Shown here: one piece after another, positions 18,026 to 26,889 of the stretch
How positions within the stretch are numbered: the first letter of the stretch is position 1
Layout: every line of letters starts with the position of its first letter
Assembly: GCA_026003835.1 (NCBI GenBank)
Contig: BPHZ01000007.1
Coordinates: 62,001-126,000, forward strand
Direction: 5' to 3'
DNA length: 64,000 nt
DNA from: Herpetosiphonaceae bacterium
Lineage (GTDB): Bacteria; Chloroflexota; Chloroflexia; Chloroflexales; Herpetosiphonaceae
Made by a program: the position numbers and the translations under genes
The notes under the pieces: generated by a model
Database searches by the model: none
Told to the model about the DNA's origin: nothing
Seen by the model: only the letters and a program-made list of their open reading frames with translations

Positions 18026-18844
18026 ATGCGCCGGGAATCACTTGGAGGCCAATTCTGGGCTGAACTTGTCGGCACCATGATTCTGATTCTCCTTGGCGAT
18101 GGCGTGGTGGCGAACACCGTCTTCGCGCCGCGTCTGGGAGAGCCCGGTTACAACTGGAACACGATTACCTTGGGCTGGGGTTTTGCCGTTGTCTTCGCCG
18201 TGTACATTGCCGGCGGCATTACCGGCGCCCACATCAACCCGGCGGTGACCGTGGCAGCGATGGTGCGGCGTACCATCTCAGTTACAACAGGATTAGTGTA
18301 CATCGTGGGGCAGGTGATCGGGGCATTCATCGGAGCCGCGCTCGTTCATCTGCTCTACTTCAGCAGTTTCCAGGATCTCGGTTACAGAAATGTGTTTTAC
18401 ACAGGGCCGGCGACAGCTTACGCAAATGCTGTTTTCAATCAATACTACGCTGAGATCATTGGCACCTTTATGTTGCTCCTGGGCGTCTACGCTATCGTCG
18501 ATAACGTTCGGAATGTCGGGCCGGGGGCCAATCTCTGGCCGTTTATGGTCGGCATGCTGGTGCTGTCCATCGGCCTCTCGCTTGGCGGTCCCACCGGGTA
18601 CGCAATCAATCCGGCGCGCGATTTTGGGCCGCGCCTGTACGCCTCGCTGTTTGCCGGCGATGCTGAAGCGTTTGCCAGCGCCTACTGGCTGGTGCCGATC
18701 ATCGGGCCGCTGATCGGCGGTACGCTGGGCGCGCTCTTCTACGACTTTTTGATGAAACCCTTCCTGCCGCTGCCACAGGAGCCGGAACCTGCGCCCAGAG
18801 GGGCAGATGTTACTCATATTCCATTCCCAGAGTCGGAGCGCTAG
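18026..18844 (+). CDS. glpF: Glycerol facilitator (MIP family channel)
   Basis: This is a 272-residue inner-membrane channel with six helices. Both pore motifs are present: N71-P-A in GAHINPAVTVA and N195-P-A in GYAINPARDFGPRL. An Asp follows the second NPAR motif, as in glycerol-conducting members. ATG 18026 is chosen because GGAAGGAGG lies just ahead; the TTG at 18005 precedes that site. It lies 163 bases after glpD and 132 bases before glpK, and would supply glycerol to the kinase. The C-terminal tail is Pro/Glu-rich and cytoplasmic. Confidence 0.93.
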   Translation: MRRESLGGQFWAELVGTMILILLGDGVVANTVFAPRLGEPGYNWNTITLGWGFAVVFAVYIAGGITGAHINPAVTVAAMVRRTISVTTGLVYIVGQVIGAFIGAALVHLLYFSSFQDLGYRNVFYTGPATAYANAVFNQYYAEIIGTFMLLLGVYAIVDNVRNVGPGANLWPFMVGMLVLSIGLSLGGPTGYAINPARDFGPRLYASLFAGDAEAFASAYWLVPIIGPLIGGTLGALFYDFLMKPFLPLPQEPEPAPRGADVTHIPFPESER

Positions 18845-18976
18845 GCTTTGCCAGAGCTCTGATACGGCTGGGCAGGAGGAGGAGCAAGCGCGGTGCCGGC
18901 TCGTGGAAGGTATCTCATTGAGCCGGCCTACCAGTAGAGGAGAACAGGCTCACAGTTGTACAGAGAGGAGACAGCC

Positions 18977-20476
18977 ATGGCAACGTATGTCGCTGCTATT
19001 GACCAGGGCACAACCAGCACCCGCTGTATGATCTTCGACCACGCCGGCAATGTGATCACCTTCGACCAGAAGGAACACGAGCAAATCTACCCCCGCCCCG
19101 GCTGGGTCGAGCATAACCCCGATGAGATCTGGCAGCGCACTCAGGAGGTCGTCCAGGGCGCGCTCAGCAAGGGCGGTATCGATCCCCAGGACGTCGCCGC
19201 CGTCGGCATTACCAACCAACGCGAGACCACCGTGGTCTGGGACCGCACCAGTGGCCGCCCGGTCTACAACGCCATCGTCTGGCAGGACACCCGCACTGAC
19301 CAGATCATCAACCAGCTGGCGCGCGAGGGCGGCCAGGACCGCTTCCGCGCCAAGACCGGCCTACCACTAGCCACCTACTTCTCCGGCCCCAAGATCCGCT
19401 GGATCCTCGACAATGTGCCGCAGGCGCGCGCGCGCGCCGAGCGCGGCGAGATCCTGTTCGGCAACATCGACACCTTCCTGATCTGGTGGCTGACCGGCGG
19501 GCCGGACGGCGGCATCCACGTCACTGATGTGACCAACGCCTCGCGCACGCTGCTGATGGACCTGGAGACACTCGACTGGGACGAGGAGATCTTGCAGCTG
19601 ATGGGCGTGCCGCGTCAGATGCTGCCGCAGATCCGCCCGTCGAGTGAGGTCTATGGTGAGATTAAGCACAGCGCGCTGGCCGGCGTGCCGGTGGCGGGCG
19701 ACCTGGGCGACCAGCAGGCGGCCGTGGTCGGGCAGACCTGCTACAGCGAGGGTGAGGCTAAGAACACCTATGGCACCGGCAACTTCTTGCTGCTCAACAC
19801 CGGGACGCGGCCCGTGCCTTCCAAGAGCGGGCTGGTGACAACTGTTGCGTACAAAATGGGCGATAGGCCGGCAATCTACGCGTTGGAGGGGTCGATTGCG
19901 ATCACGGGAGCGCTGGTGCAGTGGCTGCGCGACAACCTGGGGTTGATCCAGACCTCGGCGGAGATCGAGGCGCTGGCGAACACGGTACAGGACAACAGCG
20001 GGATCTACTTCGTACCGGCCTTCTCGGGGCTGTTCGCACCCTACTGGCGCAGCGACGCCCGCGGGGTGATCGTCGGGCTGACGCGCTACGTCAACAAGGG
20101 GCATCTGGCCCGCGCTGCGTTGGAGGCCACGGCCTACCAGACGCGCGAGGTAGCCGACGCGATGGAGCAAGACTCCGGGGTGAAGTTGGCCTCGCTGCGC
20201 GTGGACGGTGGCATGGTGTATAATGAGACGCTAATGCAGTTCCAGGCGGACATCCTGGGGGTGCCGGTGATCCGGCCCAAGGTGGCGGAGACGACCTCGC
20301 TGGGCGCGGCGTACGCCGCCGGGCTGGCGACGGGCTTCTGGAGCAATCTGGAGGACCTGCGGCGCAACTGGAGTGTGGATAAGATCTGGGAGCCGAAGAT
20401 GGACGAGGCGACCCGCGATCGGCTCTATCAGCAGTGGAAGCGGGCTGTCCAGCGCTCCTTCGGCTGGGTTGAGTAA
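18977..20476 (+). CDS. glpK: Glycerol kinase
   Basis: This 499-residue FGGY-family kinase makes glycerol 3-phosphate. [16 protein letters not shown] (phosphate loop), [65 protein letters not shown] and SLRVDGGM are standard motifs. ATG 18977 has GAGGAG ahead; the longer frame from 18956 is rejected. Codon third positions are almost uniformly C or G, stronger than in glpD or glpF, which could reflect high expression or separate acquisition. A strong hairpin lies 29 bases after the stop. Confidence 0.97.
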   Translation: MATYVAAIDQGTTSTRCMIFDHAGNVITFDQKEHEQIYPRPGWVEHNPDEIWQRTQEVVQGALSKGGIDPQDVAAVGITNQRETTVVWDRTSGRPVYNAIVWQDTRTDQIINQLAREGGQDRFRAKTGLPLATYFSGPKIRWILDNVPQARARAERGEILFGNIDTFLIWWLTGGPDGGIHVTDVTNASRTLLMDLETLDWDEEILQLMGVPRQMLPQIRPSSEVYGEIKHSALAGVPVAGDLGDQQAAVVGQTCYSEGEAKNTYGTGNFLLLNTGTRPVPSKSGLVTTVAYKMGDRPAIYALEGSIAITGALVQWLRDNLGLIQTSAEIEALANTVQDNSGIYFVPAFSGLFAPYWRSDARGVIVGLTRYVNKGHLARAALEATAYQTREVADAMEQDSGVKLASLRVDGGMVYNETLMQFQADILGVPVIRPKVAETTSLGAAYAAGLATGFWSNLEDLRRNWSVDKIWEPKMDEATRDRLYQQWKRAVQRSFGWVE

Positions 20477-20504
20477 TCAGTGGGGCGACCGTCGTTGTCC
20501 CAGC

Positions 20505-20535
20505 CGTCGCGCGTCGAGATGCCCGGCGCGCGACG
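20505..20535 (+). terminator. Terminator of the glp cluster
   Basis: CGTCGCGCG (20505-20513) and CGCGCGACG (20527-20535) form a nine-pair GC-rich stem with a 13-base loop, starting 29 bases after the glpK stop. It is followed by ATGCTTTAAAAG, a weak U-tract. Confidence 0.65.
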
Positions 20536-20708
20536 ATGCTTTAAAAGATTGCTGGAATGAAATATGCAGGTTCTCTTTTGTTCTGTTCTACTGGCTATTA
20601 TCATCTTCTGGTAGTATACATAATTGGTGTCGAGTAAGAGGTAGGCTGCCGCAGTTTACCTCAAAGTGGAGTGCCCTAAGGCTCAATTTCTTGAATAGGA
20701 AAGGACGT

Positions 20709-21131
20709 ATGCATCAACCACTTATTGTTATCGTCGACGATGATCTCTCATTCCTTGAGTTTACGAAGGATGTGCTCGAAGATGCAGGCTACAACGTCCG
20801 CTGCTGCCAGGACATGGCGGCGGCTTACGATGTGATTCGCACCCAGCGGCCGGATCTGATCCTGCTCGATCTCCATCTATCGAAAGGTTTGCGGAACGAG
20901 GGCAAAGTCCTGCTGGACCTGCTGCGAGCGACGCCTATACTCGCCCATATCCCGGTGATCATCTGTTCCGGCGATCGTGCCTTTCTCGCCGCTAAGGGCG
21001 AGCGGCTCCAAAAGAAAGGGTGTTTGGTTCTGCCCAAGCCCTTTGAGCTCCCCATGCTGTTCGATCTCATCGATCGGGCGCTAGGCAGCGCCCCCAAGGA
21101 GCGCAGCCAGGGCGAGCGTGTGGTTCCATAG
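20709..21131 (+). CDS. Single-domain response regulator
   Basis: This is a 140-residue receiver domain without an output domain. The phosphorylation site is complete: acidic cluster VDDD, acceptor Asp in LILLDLHLS, Ser in ICSGD and Lys in LPKPF. GGAAAGGA lies ahead of ATG 20709, and a longer open frame upstream is rejected. Such proteins relay phosphate to another protein or act by binding. No kinase is adjacent; the nearest is 8 kb away at 28.9 kb. Convergent with the PPC-domain gene. Confidence 0.88.
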   Translation: MHQPLIVIVDDDLSFLEFTKDVLEDAGYNVRCCQDMAAAYDVIRTQRPDLILLDLHLSKGLRNEGKVLLDLLRATPILAHIPVIICSGDRAFLAAKGERLQKKGCLVLPKPFELPMLFDLIDRALGSAPKERSQGERVVP

Positions 21132-21233
21132 CGCGAGCACATAATACCGCGAAAACGCTGCTGTCTTAATGTGTTGGTCGGCGGTAAACAAGTCGAGTAG
21201 GGGAAGAACGACAGAGTTTCTTGATTCTTGCAG

Positions 21234-21259
21234 GAGGGCGGCCTGGAACGACCGCCCTC
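21234..21259. terminator. Hairpin between convergent genes
   Basis: GAGGGCGG (21234-21241) pairs with CCGCCCTC (21252-21259) around a ten-base loop. It lies between the response regulator stop and the convergent PPC-domain gene stop. GTCGTTTGC follows on the plus strand. Confidence 0.6.
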
Positions 21260-21305
21260 GTCGTTTGCTGGTTGTGATTGCAGCGGCCCCAGGAACTCGC
21301 TGCAG

Positions 21306-21770
21306 CTACAGCGCTGTACGGGAGCGCTCTGTGCCCAGATCGATCAGCGCCAGGCCGGTCTCTTCATCGCTGTGACGTCGCAGATATGCTGGTGTTTCCT
21401 CCAGTACCAGCTCCAGCGTCGGCCACACCCTGGCCTCCAGGATATGGCCGCCGAGGGCTGTACCGTCGGCTTTGCCGACAACGATATGGGCGTGGGCGTT
21501 GATCGCATCCTGGCCTTTGGTTGCAATGTTGCCCAACAGCGAGAGCACCTCGACCTGCTCGTTGACAGGGATCTTGCGATAGTCCATCTTCTCGCGATCA
21601 AAGTAGCCCAGGGTTATCGAGCTGAAGGCACCTATGGCGGTAAAGGAAGCGCCAGTGATGCCCTGTTCCCTGGCGAAGTCCTGGAGCAGATTGAGAAAGC
21701 TATCGCCCTTATCGAAAACGAGCGCAAAGGTGCGCAGCCCATGACCGCTAAAAAGAAGTTTTGCCTGCAT
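21306..21770 (-). CDS. PPC/DUF296-domain protein
   Basis: This 154-residue protein has the PPC (plants and prokaryotes conserved) fold. Hallmarks are FALVFDKGDSFLNLLQDFA at the N-terminus, ASFTAIGAFSSITLGYFD, and NAHAHIVVGKADGTALGGHI, whose histidines line the family's putative metal site. The plant relatives carry AT-hook DNA-binding extensions, but the bacterial forms, as here, do not, so DNA binding is not implied. Function is unknown. AGGAGG lies 8 bases ahead of the ATG. Confidence 0.85.
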   Translation of the reverse strand: MQAKLLFSGHGLRTFALVFDKGDSFLNLLQDFAREQGITGASFTAIGAFSSITLGYFDREKMDYRKIPVNEQVEVLSLLGNIATKGQDAINAHAHIVVGKADGTALGGHILEARVWPTLELVLEETPAYLRRHSDEETGLALIDLGTERSRTAL

Positions 21771-21773
21771 GAT

Positions 21774-21899
21774 CTATTTCCTCCTGAAGACGCGCCAGAC
21801 CATGGCTCCCGCGGCCAGCGGGCCCGCTGTAAGCGCCGCGAGCGTGCGAATGCTAATCCGGTTGGTTTCCCGTTCAATCGCCGCAATGCGATCTTGCAA
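21774..21899 (-). CDS. Possible small membrane protein, 41 residues
   Basis: A frame in phase with and directly downstream of the preceding secreted-protein gene encodes a basic/acidic amphipathic stretch (RLQDRIAAIERETNRISI) and a short hydrophobic segment (LAALTAGPLAAGAMVW), ending FRRK. The pattern is that of a small coiled-coil plus single-helix membrane protein. The only usable start is TTG 21899, with no clear ribosome binding site. The stop overlaps the ribosome binding site of the PPC gene. The frame is open all the way from the TAG at 21951-21953, so readthrough is another possibility. Confidence 0.25.
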   Translation of the reverse strand: MQDRIAAIERETNRISIRTLAALTAGPLAAGAMVWRVFRRK

Positions 21900-21950
21900 T
21901 CGTTCGCCAGGCGCCCGGCCGCAGCACCACCGCCAATCGAGCCGGATCTG

Positions 21951-22940
21951 CTAGCGCTGCTGTGCTTCCAGCAACTCAGCGCCGAGCCGGCCAAGTAAAA
22001 CCTTAAACTCGTCAGGGTTATTAGGATGCCACTCAAAGCGGGCGCGCTCGAACCACTGGGTCAGCACGCTGTCGCCGCTGCTGTTGGTTTCAAGGTATGC
22101 CTCAGTGAGCGGGTAACCAAACAGCGCCAGGGACTCGCGGTACGAGACGCCGGGATCGCCAAAGTCAAGGCCATGCGACTGCCAGTAGGTCATAAAGCCA
22201 CGGCCGGGCTCCTGATTGCAGACGTTATGACCTGTCTCTGAGACGTAGAGGCAGCCGGGCACCGGGCCAGGCGCCGGCGGGATCGTCTCGGGAGGCGTGC
22301 CGCGCAGCGTAAGGAGTTCCGCGCCGAGGCGTCCAAGGAGCACATCGTAGGGCCGCGGGTTCTCGCGGTGCCGCTCGAAGCGCTGGCGCTCGAAGTACTG
22401 TACGCGGAGGCGCTCGCCGCTGCTGGTGGTTTCTAGATGGGCCTCGGTGAGCGGATAGCCGAAGACCATCAGGCCGCCATTATCCTCCCAGTAGCTCAGA
22501 AAACGCCCGCTGATCGTATGGCCTGTTTCCGGGAAGAACCGGGCATTTGGATTGAAGGTGAAGCATTCCAGGTTAGATTGGGGCTGCGGCGTTTCGGGGA
22601 TCAATCGCTTGGCCAGGTACGTATAGCCACGCTGATCCATGTTGAGTTGTACTGCCTCGTGGGTGGCGCTGAAACGCCCGCTCTCATCGGCGCGGATCTG
22701 GGCGACGACCGAGGCGCCGCGACCGGCGAGGCAATCGATTTCATCCGAGAAGGGCGCAGTGAGAATGCTGACATCCGCGTTAGGCGGGGCGCCCTCTCCA
22801 TGAATGGTCACAATCGTCCCTGGTGGACCTTCCTGCGGCTCAATGCTGATCGTCATCTCCTGCTGGGCGCTGGCTGAGATAGCCGGCAAGACCAGCAGCA
22901 GAAGGATGACCATAGAGATACGAAGGACATTTCCGGCCAT
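21951..22940 (-). CDS. Secreted protein with two FGYPLTE/YFER repeats
   Basis: This is a 329-residue protein with a signal peptide (hydrophobic core residues 7-22, cleavage near ASA-QQ). An Ig/IPT-like region (about 28-125) begins with EPQEGPPGTIVTIHGEGAPP. Two copies of a roughly 85-residue repeat follow: ETGH, then YW, FGYPLTEA, YFER or WFER, RFExH and LLGRLGAELL (about 135-220 and 235-325). I associate this repeat with exported Chloroflexota proteins; no catalytic residues are evident, and a wall- or ligand-binding role is only a guess. The start has GAGGAGG upstream. The repeat recurs in the GerMN protein at 33.6 kb. Confidence 0.75.
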   Translation of the reverse strand: MAGNVLRISMVILLLLVLPAISASAQQEMTISIEPQEGPPGTIVTIHGEGAPPNADVSILTAPFSDEIDCLAGRGASVVAQIRADESGRFSATHEAVQLNMDQRGYTYLAKRLIPETPQPQSNLECFTFNPNARFFPETGHTISGRFLSYWEDNGGLMVFGYPLTEAHLETTSSGERLRVQYFERQRFERHRENPRPYDVLLGRLGAELLTLRGTPPETIPPAPGPVPGCLYVSETGHNVCNQEPGRGFMTYWQSHGLDFGDPGVSYRESLALFGYPLTEAYLETNSSGDSVLTQWFERARFEWHPNNPDEFKVLLGRLGAELLEAQQR

Positions 22941-23027
22941 GGGCTTGTTTTCCTCCTCTGTGTACTCGGCGGAACAGACGGTTCTCTTGTCTGCAAAGAA
23001 CGTTCCAGGAATGCCGGAATAAGGAGG

Positions 23028-23061
23028 CGCGGCAGCTGTGGAATCATCCAGAGCTGCCGCG
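23028..23061 (-). terminator. Terminator after the flavoprotein gene
   Basis: CGCGGCAGCT (23028-23037) pairs with AGCTGCCGCG (23052-23061). The 14-base interior forms four more pairs (TGGA/TCCA) past one mismatch. It lies 54 bases beyond the stop of the minus-strand flavoprotein gene; CTCCTTATTCC follows on that strand. Confidence 0.65.
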
Positions 23062-23114
23062 TAGGAGCGTAAGGTGCTATTGCTTGTGTCTATACAGCGC
23101 TACGGCAGCGCCGA

Positions 23115-24770
23115 TCATGCGACTGCCTCGGCCACGGCGCGGCCTGCCACACGGCCAGAGAAGAGGCACCCGCCGAGGAATGTCCCTTCCAGAGCCCGGT
23201 AACCGTGCATACCGCCACCGCCAAACCCGGCCACTTCGCCGGCAGCGTATACGCCGGGCAAGGGTTGGCCGTCGGCGCGAAGGACACGGCCGGAGAGGTC
23301 TGTTTCCAGCCCGCCAAGGGTCTTGCGCGTCAGGATCGACAGGCGCACGGCGATGAGGGGTCCAGCAGCGGAGTCGTTGAGCCGGTGCGGTTTTGCCACG
23401 CGGATCAGCCTGTCGCCCAGAAAGGCGCGCGCTGCTCGAATCGCTGTGATCTGCGCATCCTTGCCGAAGCGGTTAGTGATTTGCCAGTCGCGGGCGCAGA
23501 TTTCCCGCTCTAGCTCAGCGAGATCGATCAGCGTATTGCCCGTCAGCTCATTCATCCCGCGCACAAGTTCCGGCAGCGTAGCGCGCACGACGAAATCCGC
23601 ACCGCGCCGCTTGAAGGCCTCGATGGGACCAGGTGCACCGGGCAGGATCCGTTGAAGCAATAGGCGGATGCTGCGGCCCGTAAGGTCTGGGTTCTGCTCC
23701 GAGCCGGATAGCGCAAACTCCCGCTCGATGATGCGCTGGTTGAGCAAAAACCATGAATAGTCGTACCCCGTCGCGGTGATCTGGCGCAGGGCGCCTAAGG
23801 TATCAAAACCGGGGAAGAGCGGCGCGGGGAGGCGGCGACCATGGGCATCCAGCCACAGCGGCGATGGGCCGCTCAAAATGCGGATGCCGTGGCGGCTCCA
23901 GATCGGGGCGTAATTCTGAAGGCCCTCAGGGTAGTGCCACATCCGATCGAGGTTGATGATGCGCCCGCCAGTGGCCTCGACGATTTCAAGCATGCGCCCA
24001 TCGACATGATCGGGGACGCCGGAGAGCATATGTTGCGGCGGGTTGCCCATGCGCTTCGGCCAGTTGCGGCGCACCAGGTCGTGGTTGGCGCCGATCCCGC
24101 CGGCGGTGATGATAACCGCCTGGGCCCGGAGCGCGAACTGGCCCACGACAACCCGTGAGCTGGGCGCGCCGCGTACTGCATTGCTGGCTTCCAGCACGTC
24201 GCCATGGACGCCTTCAACCACCCCGCCGCGTATGCTTAGCCCGGTGACCCGGTGTCGGAAGCGCAACGTCACCAGGCCCTGCCGCTCGCCATCGCGCACG
24301 CGCCGGACGAATGGTTCCAACACCCCCGGACCGGTCCCCCATGTGATGTGAAAGCGCGGGACCGAGTTGCCATGGCCGGTGGCGAGATAGCCGCCGCGCT
24401 CGGCCCATTGCACGACGGGGAAGAAGCGCACACCTTGGGCATGCAGCCAGGCGCGTTTCTCGCCGGCGGCAAAGTTGATGTAGGCCTTTGCCCAGCGCCG
24501 GGGCCACAGATCTTCGTCGCGATCAAAGCCGGCACTGCCGAGCCAGTCCTGCAAAGCCAGCTCATGGGAATCGCGAATACCCAGCCGGCGCTGTTCGGGC
24601 GAGTTGACGAGGAAGAGGCCGCCAAAGGACCAGAAGGCCTGGCCGCCGAACGAGGCCTCGGGCTCCTGGTCGAGCAGGATCACCCGCCGGCCGGCGTCTA
24701 CAAGTTCAGCAGCGGCTACCAGGCCGGCAAGCCCAGCACCGACGATAATGACATCTGCGTCGTTGCTCAC
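23115..24770 (-). CDS. KstD-like FAD-binding dehydrogenase
   Basis: This is a 551-residue flavoprotein. The N-terminal dinucleotide motif VIIVGAGLAGLVAAAELVDAG is followed by an acidic ligand (LLDQEPE). The C-terminal FAD block is VYAAGEVAGFGGGGMHGYRALE. It belongs to the predicted oxidoreductase group (COG3573) related to 3-ketosteroid dehydrogenases and fumarate reductase flavoproteins. Substrate unknown; no steroid genes are nearby. The start is GTG 24770 with AAAGGAG 8 bases ahead. It stands alone between two same-strand genes separated by spacers of 104 and 174 bases. Confidence 0.85.
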   Translation of the reverse strand: MSNDADVIIVGAGLAGLVAAAELVDAGRRVILLDQEPEASFGGQAFWSFGGLFLVNSPEQRRLGIRDSHELALQDWLGSAGFDRDEDLWPRRWAKAYINFAAGEKRAWLHAQGVRFFPVVQWAERGGYLATGHGNSVPRFHITWGTGPGVLEPFVRRVRDGERQGLVTLRFRHRVTGLSIRGGVVEGVHGDVLEASNAVRGAPSSRVVVGQFALRAQAVIITAGGIGANHDLVRRNWPKRMGNPPQHMLSGVPDHVDGRMLEIVEATGGRIINLDRMWHYPEGLQNYAPIWSRHGIRILSGPSPLWLDAHGRRLPAPLFPGFDTLGALRQITATGYDYSWFLLNQRIIEREFALSGSEQNPDLTGRSIRLLLQRILPGAPGPIEAFKRRGADFVVRATLPELVRGMNELTGNTLIDLAELEREICARDWQITNRFGKDAQITAIRAARAFLGDRLIRVAKPHRLNDSAAGPLIAVRLSILTRKTLGGLETDLSGRVLRADGQPLPGVYAAGEVAGFGGGGMHGYRALEGTFLGGCLFSGRVAGRAVAEAVA

Positions 24771-24874
24771 GAATCGTCTCCTTTCGATGGTTCAATGCTG
24801 GGTATCTGGCTGCAGGCACTGTAGCGCGGGACTGTGCCTCAACAGGCGGGGAATCGCAGACGCTGCCGACGAGG

Positions 24875-25537
24875 CTATACTTTGCCGTGTTTTTCAAGCT
24901 TAATGCGTAGAACTCGTTTCCAACTCGATCCCAGTTCAGCCACAGCCAACAACTCTTGTGCCAGCAGTGGATCAAATTCCTGATGACAATGACCATTGAG
25001 TCGATGAACGGTGAGCGTTGGATGCGGGCGTTGCTCCAGGATCCAGTGATCGCCGGCCTGCACAATGCCGGGGATGAGAACACGCAGGTAAAATCCGGTG
25101 CGTAGAGTCTGGATGGTGCGCTGATGGAACTGTGGCAGCTTTAATTTGCGCTCCTGCTTGATGCATGGATAACGTGGGGCGCTCACCTGTACCCGGGCGC
25201 TACCTACGGAAAAAACATCGCCGATGCATATATCCTCTTCCGTCATGCCGCCAAGGGTCCAGTTTTCCCCAACGCTTCCCGGTCCTAGCTGCCGATCGGG
25301 CGTCTCCAGTTGATACAGCGCATTCCAGTAGTCATAATGAACGAGCGGATGGCAGCATACTGCCTGATCGGCTGAGCCATGATGGGCGGTATCGGCGACC
25401 TGATCGCCTTCCAGTCCATGCTGGTGGAGGGCGATGGGGCCCTGAACCGGCTTGCGGAAGATGGCTGACTGCCATGGGCCACGCTCGTCGATCAGATCTT
25501 GCGGCTGACCAATCGAAATCGTATGAACAACGATCAT
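24875..25537 (-). CDS. MOSC-domain protein (YiiM-like)
   Basis: This is a 220-residue protein with a MOSC domain (about residues 25-160) and a C-terminal three-helix extension, the YiiM layout. The pattern includes GLEGDQVADTAHHG, LGPGSVGENWTLGGMTEEDICIGD and the conserved cysteine in SAPRYPCIKQERK. YiiM-type proteins bind molybdenum cofactor and reduce N-hydroxylated compounds. AGGAGGG precedes two ATGs (25546 and 25537); the second has the better spacing of 10. Separated from the multicopper oxidase gene by a terminator. Confidence 0.88.
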   Translation of the reverse strand: MIVVHTISIGQPQDLIDERGPWQSAIFRKPVQGPIALHQHGLEGDQVADTAHHGSADQAVCCHPLVHYDYWNALYQLETPDRQLGPGSVGENWTLGGMTEEDICIGDVFSVGSARVQVSAPRYPCIKQERKLKLPQFHQRTIQTLRTGFYLRVLIPGIVQAGDHWILEQRPHPTLTVHRLNGHCHQEFDPLLAQELLAVAELGSSWKRVLRIKLEKHGKV

Positions 25538-25656
25538 GCTGATCATTCCCTCCTGTTCAGAAGTGGCGCGTTAAGTTAATAGTCAGATGATACCACAGGC
25601 TGGTGAGGAGGAGATCAGCCATCAGTTGCAGGGCAGCGCTTCCACGCACAAATGAA

Positions 25657-25686
25657 GAGGTTCGGGAGCGTGCGCCCCCGAACCTC
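25657..25686 (-). terminator. Terminator of the multicopper oxidase gene
   Basis: GAGGTTCGGG (25657-25666) and CCCGAACCTC (25677-25686) form a perfect ten-pair stem with a ten-base loop, 22 bases past the minus-strand stop at 25709. TTCATTTG follows on that strand. Confidence 0.7.
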
Positions 25687-25708
25687 CTGACTCGCATGGT
25701 CGCCCTCC

Positions 25709-26806
25709 TTAGCTCTCGACAATCAGCACCGTGACCATGCCAAACATACCATGTTCGCTTTCGGCGTGCGGCAAGATGTGGCAATGGAAGGCCCACAGGC
25801 CTGGCTCTGTACAATCGACGATCACATCCCATCGCTCGCCGGGAGCGATATTGAGTGTGTCGCAGTAGAAGGGCTGAGGCAGATTCCAGCCATCTTTGGC
25901 GAAAACAAGCTGCGGCAGACCATGCAAATGCATCGGGTGGATCATGACCCCTTCGTTCATATAGCGGATGCGAATGCGCTCGCCGAGCTTTGCCGTCAGC
26001 GGCTGGGTCGCAGGGAAACCTTTGCCATTCAGCGTAAAACCATGGGCAGAGTCATTCAAGATGATCGTATAGTCTTTGTCGTAGGGCGGATCTTTGCTCT
26101 TGTCTTTCGGCTCGATGATAAATGGACCGAGCAGGCCCATCGAGACCTGTTTGGTTGAGTTGTGGTGAGCGTGATACATATGCGAGCCGGCGTTACGTGC
26201 GACAAACTCATAGGTGAAGGTCTCTCCCGGCCGGATCGGCGGCTGGGTCAGGTAGGGCACGCCATCCATAGCATTTGGAACGATGACACCGTGCCAGTGG
26301 ACGCTGGTGCTCTGATCCAGTTCGTTTTTGACAATCACGCGCACCTTATCACCCTCGGTGACGCGAATCTCAGGGCCCGGCAGCTGGCCGTTGTACGTCC
26401 ATGCCTCCAGCCGCTTGCCGGGCTCTACCTCCCACATCACCTTTTTACAGGTCAGCTCGAACACTTTCACCTCTCCATCAAGACGTGGGGCCAGTGGCTG
26501 CATGCCCAGTCCCTCGGTCTTCGCAGGAAAGGCTTTGACGCCCTCCTCGTGCATCCGATCCATCAGCTGCCAGTCGCTGGCAGGATCGGGCGTTGTATGG
26601 TCGGAGCTGGGAACTGGCGTTGCCGTGGCGGCAGGCGCCGCGGGCGTGCTGTTGCTGCAGGCGGTCAGTCCCCCCGCAGCGGCAAGGCCGGCGGCGGTCA
26701 TGGCGCCCAGGCGCAAAAATTTGCGCCTGGAGGTCGTGGCGTTCAAGATAGCATCGGTCTCCTGTGTTGCAAGGGTCTCGTTGTGGTCGACATGCTGCTG
26801 TGTCAT
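25709..26806 (-). CDS. Tat-exported two-domain multicopper oxidase
   Basis: This is a 365-residue exported copper enzyme. A twin-arginine signal (TSRRKFLRLG) runs into a lipobox-like LTAC, so it is probably a lipoprotein. Two cupredoxin domains follow a Pro/Thr-rich linker. Copper ligands are visible in order: HWHG, MYHAHHNS, HPMHLHG, and the type 1/trinuclear block FHCHILPHAESEHGM. The length fits two-domain laccase or nitrite-reductase-like proteins rather than three-domain laccases. It probably oxidises Cu(I), Fe(II), Mn(II) or phenols outside the cell. ATG 26806 has GGAGG 10 bases ahead. A cupredoxin lipoprotein at 37.2 kb could be an electron partner. Confidence 0.88.
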   Translation of the reverse strand: MTQQHVDHNETLATQETDAILNATTSRRKFLRLGAMTAAGLAAAGGLTACSNSTPAAPAATATPVPSSDHTTPDPASDWQLMDRMHEEGVKAFPAKTEGLGMQPLAPRLDGEVKVFELTCKKVMWEVEPGKRLEAWTYNGQLPGPEIRVTEGDKVRVIVKNELDQSTSVHWHGVIVPNAMDGVPYLTQPPIRPGETFTYEFVARNAGSHMYHAHHNSTKQVSMGLLGPFIIEPKDKSKDPPYDKDYTIILNDSAHGFTLNGKGFPATQPLTAKLGERIRIRYMNEGVMIHPMHLHGLPQLVFAKDGWNLPQPFYCDTLNIAPGERWDVIVDCTEPGLWAFHCHILPHAESEHGMFGMVTVLIVES

Positions 26807-26889
26807 AGAAGAAATACCTCCAGCCCTATTCAATGTACATGGATCAAGAGGACGACGGTCCAGAGCAGGGGGCGGAGCGGGTCGGTACG

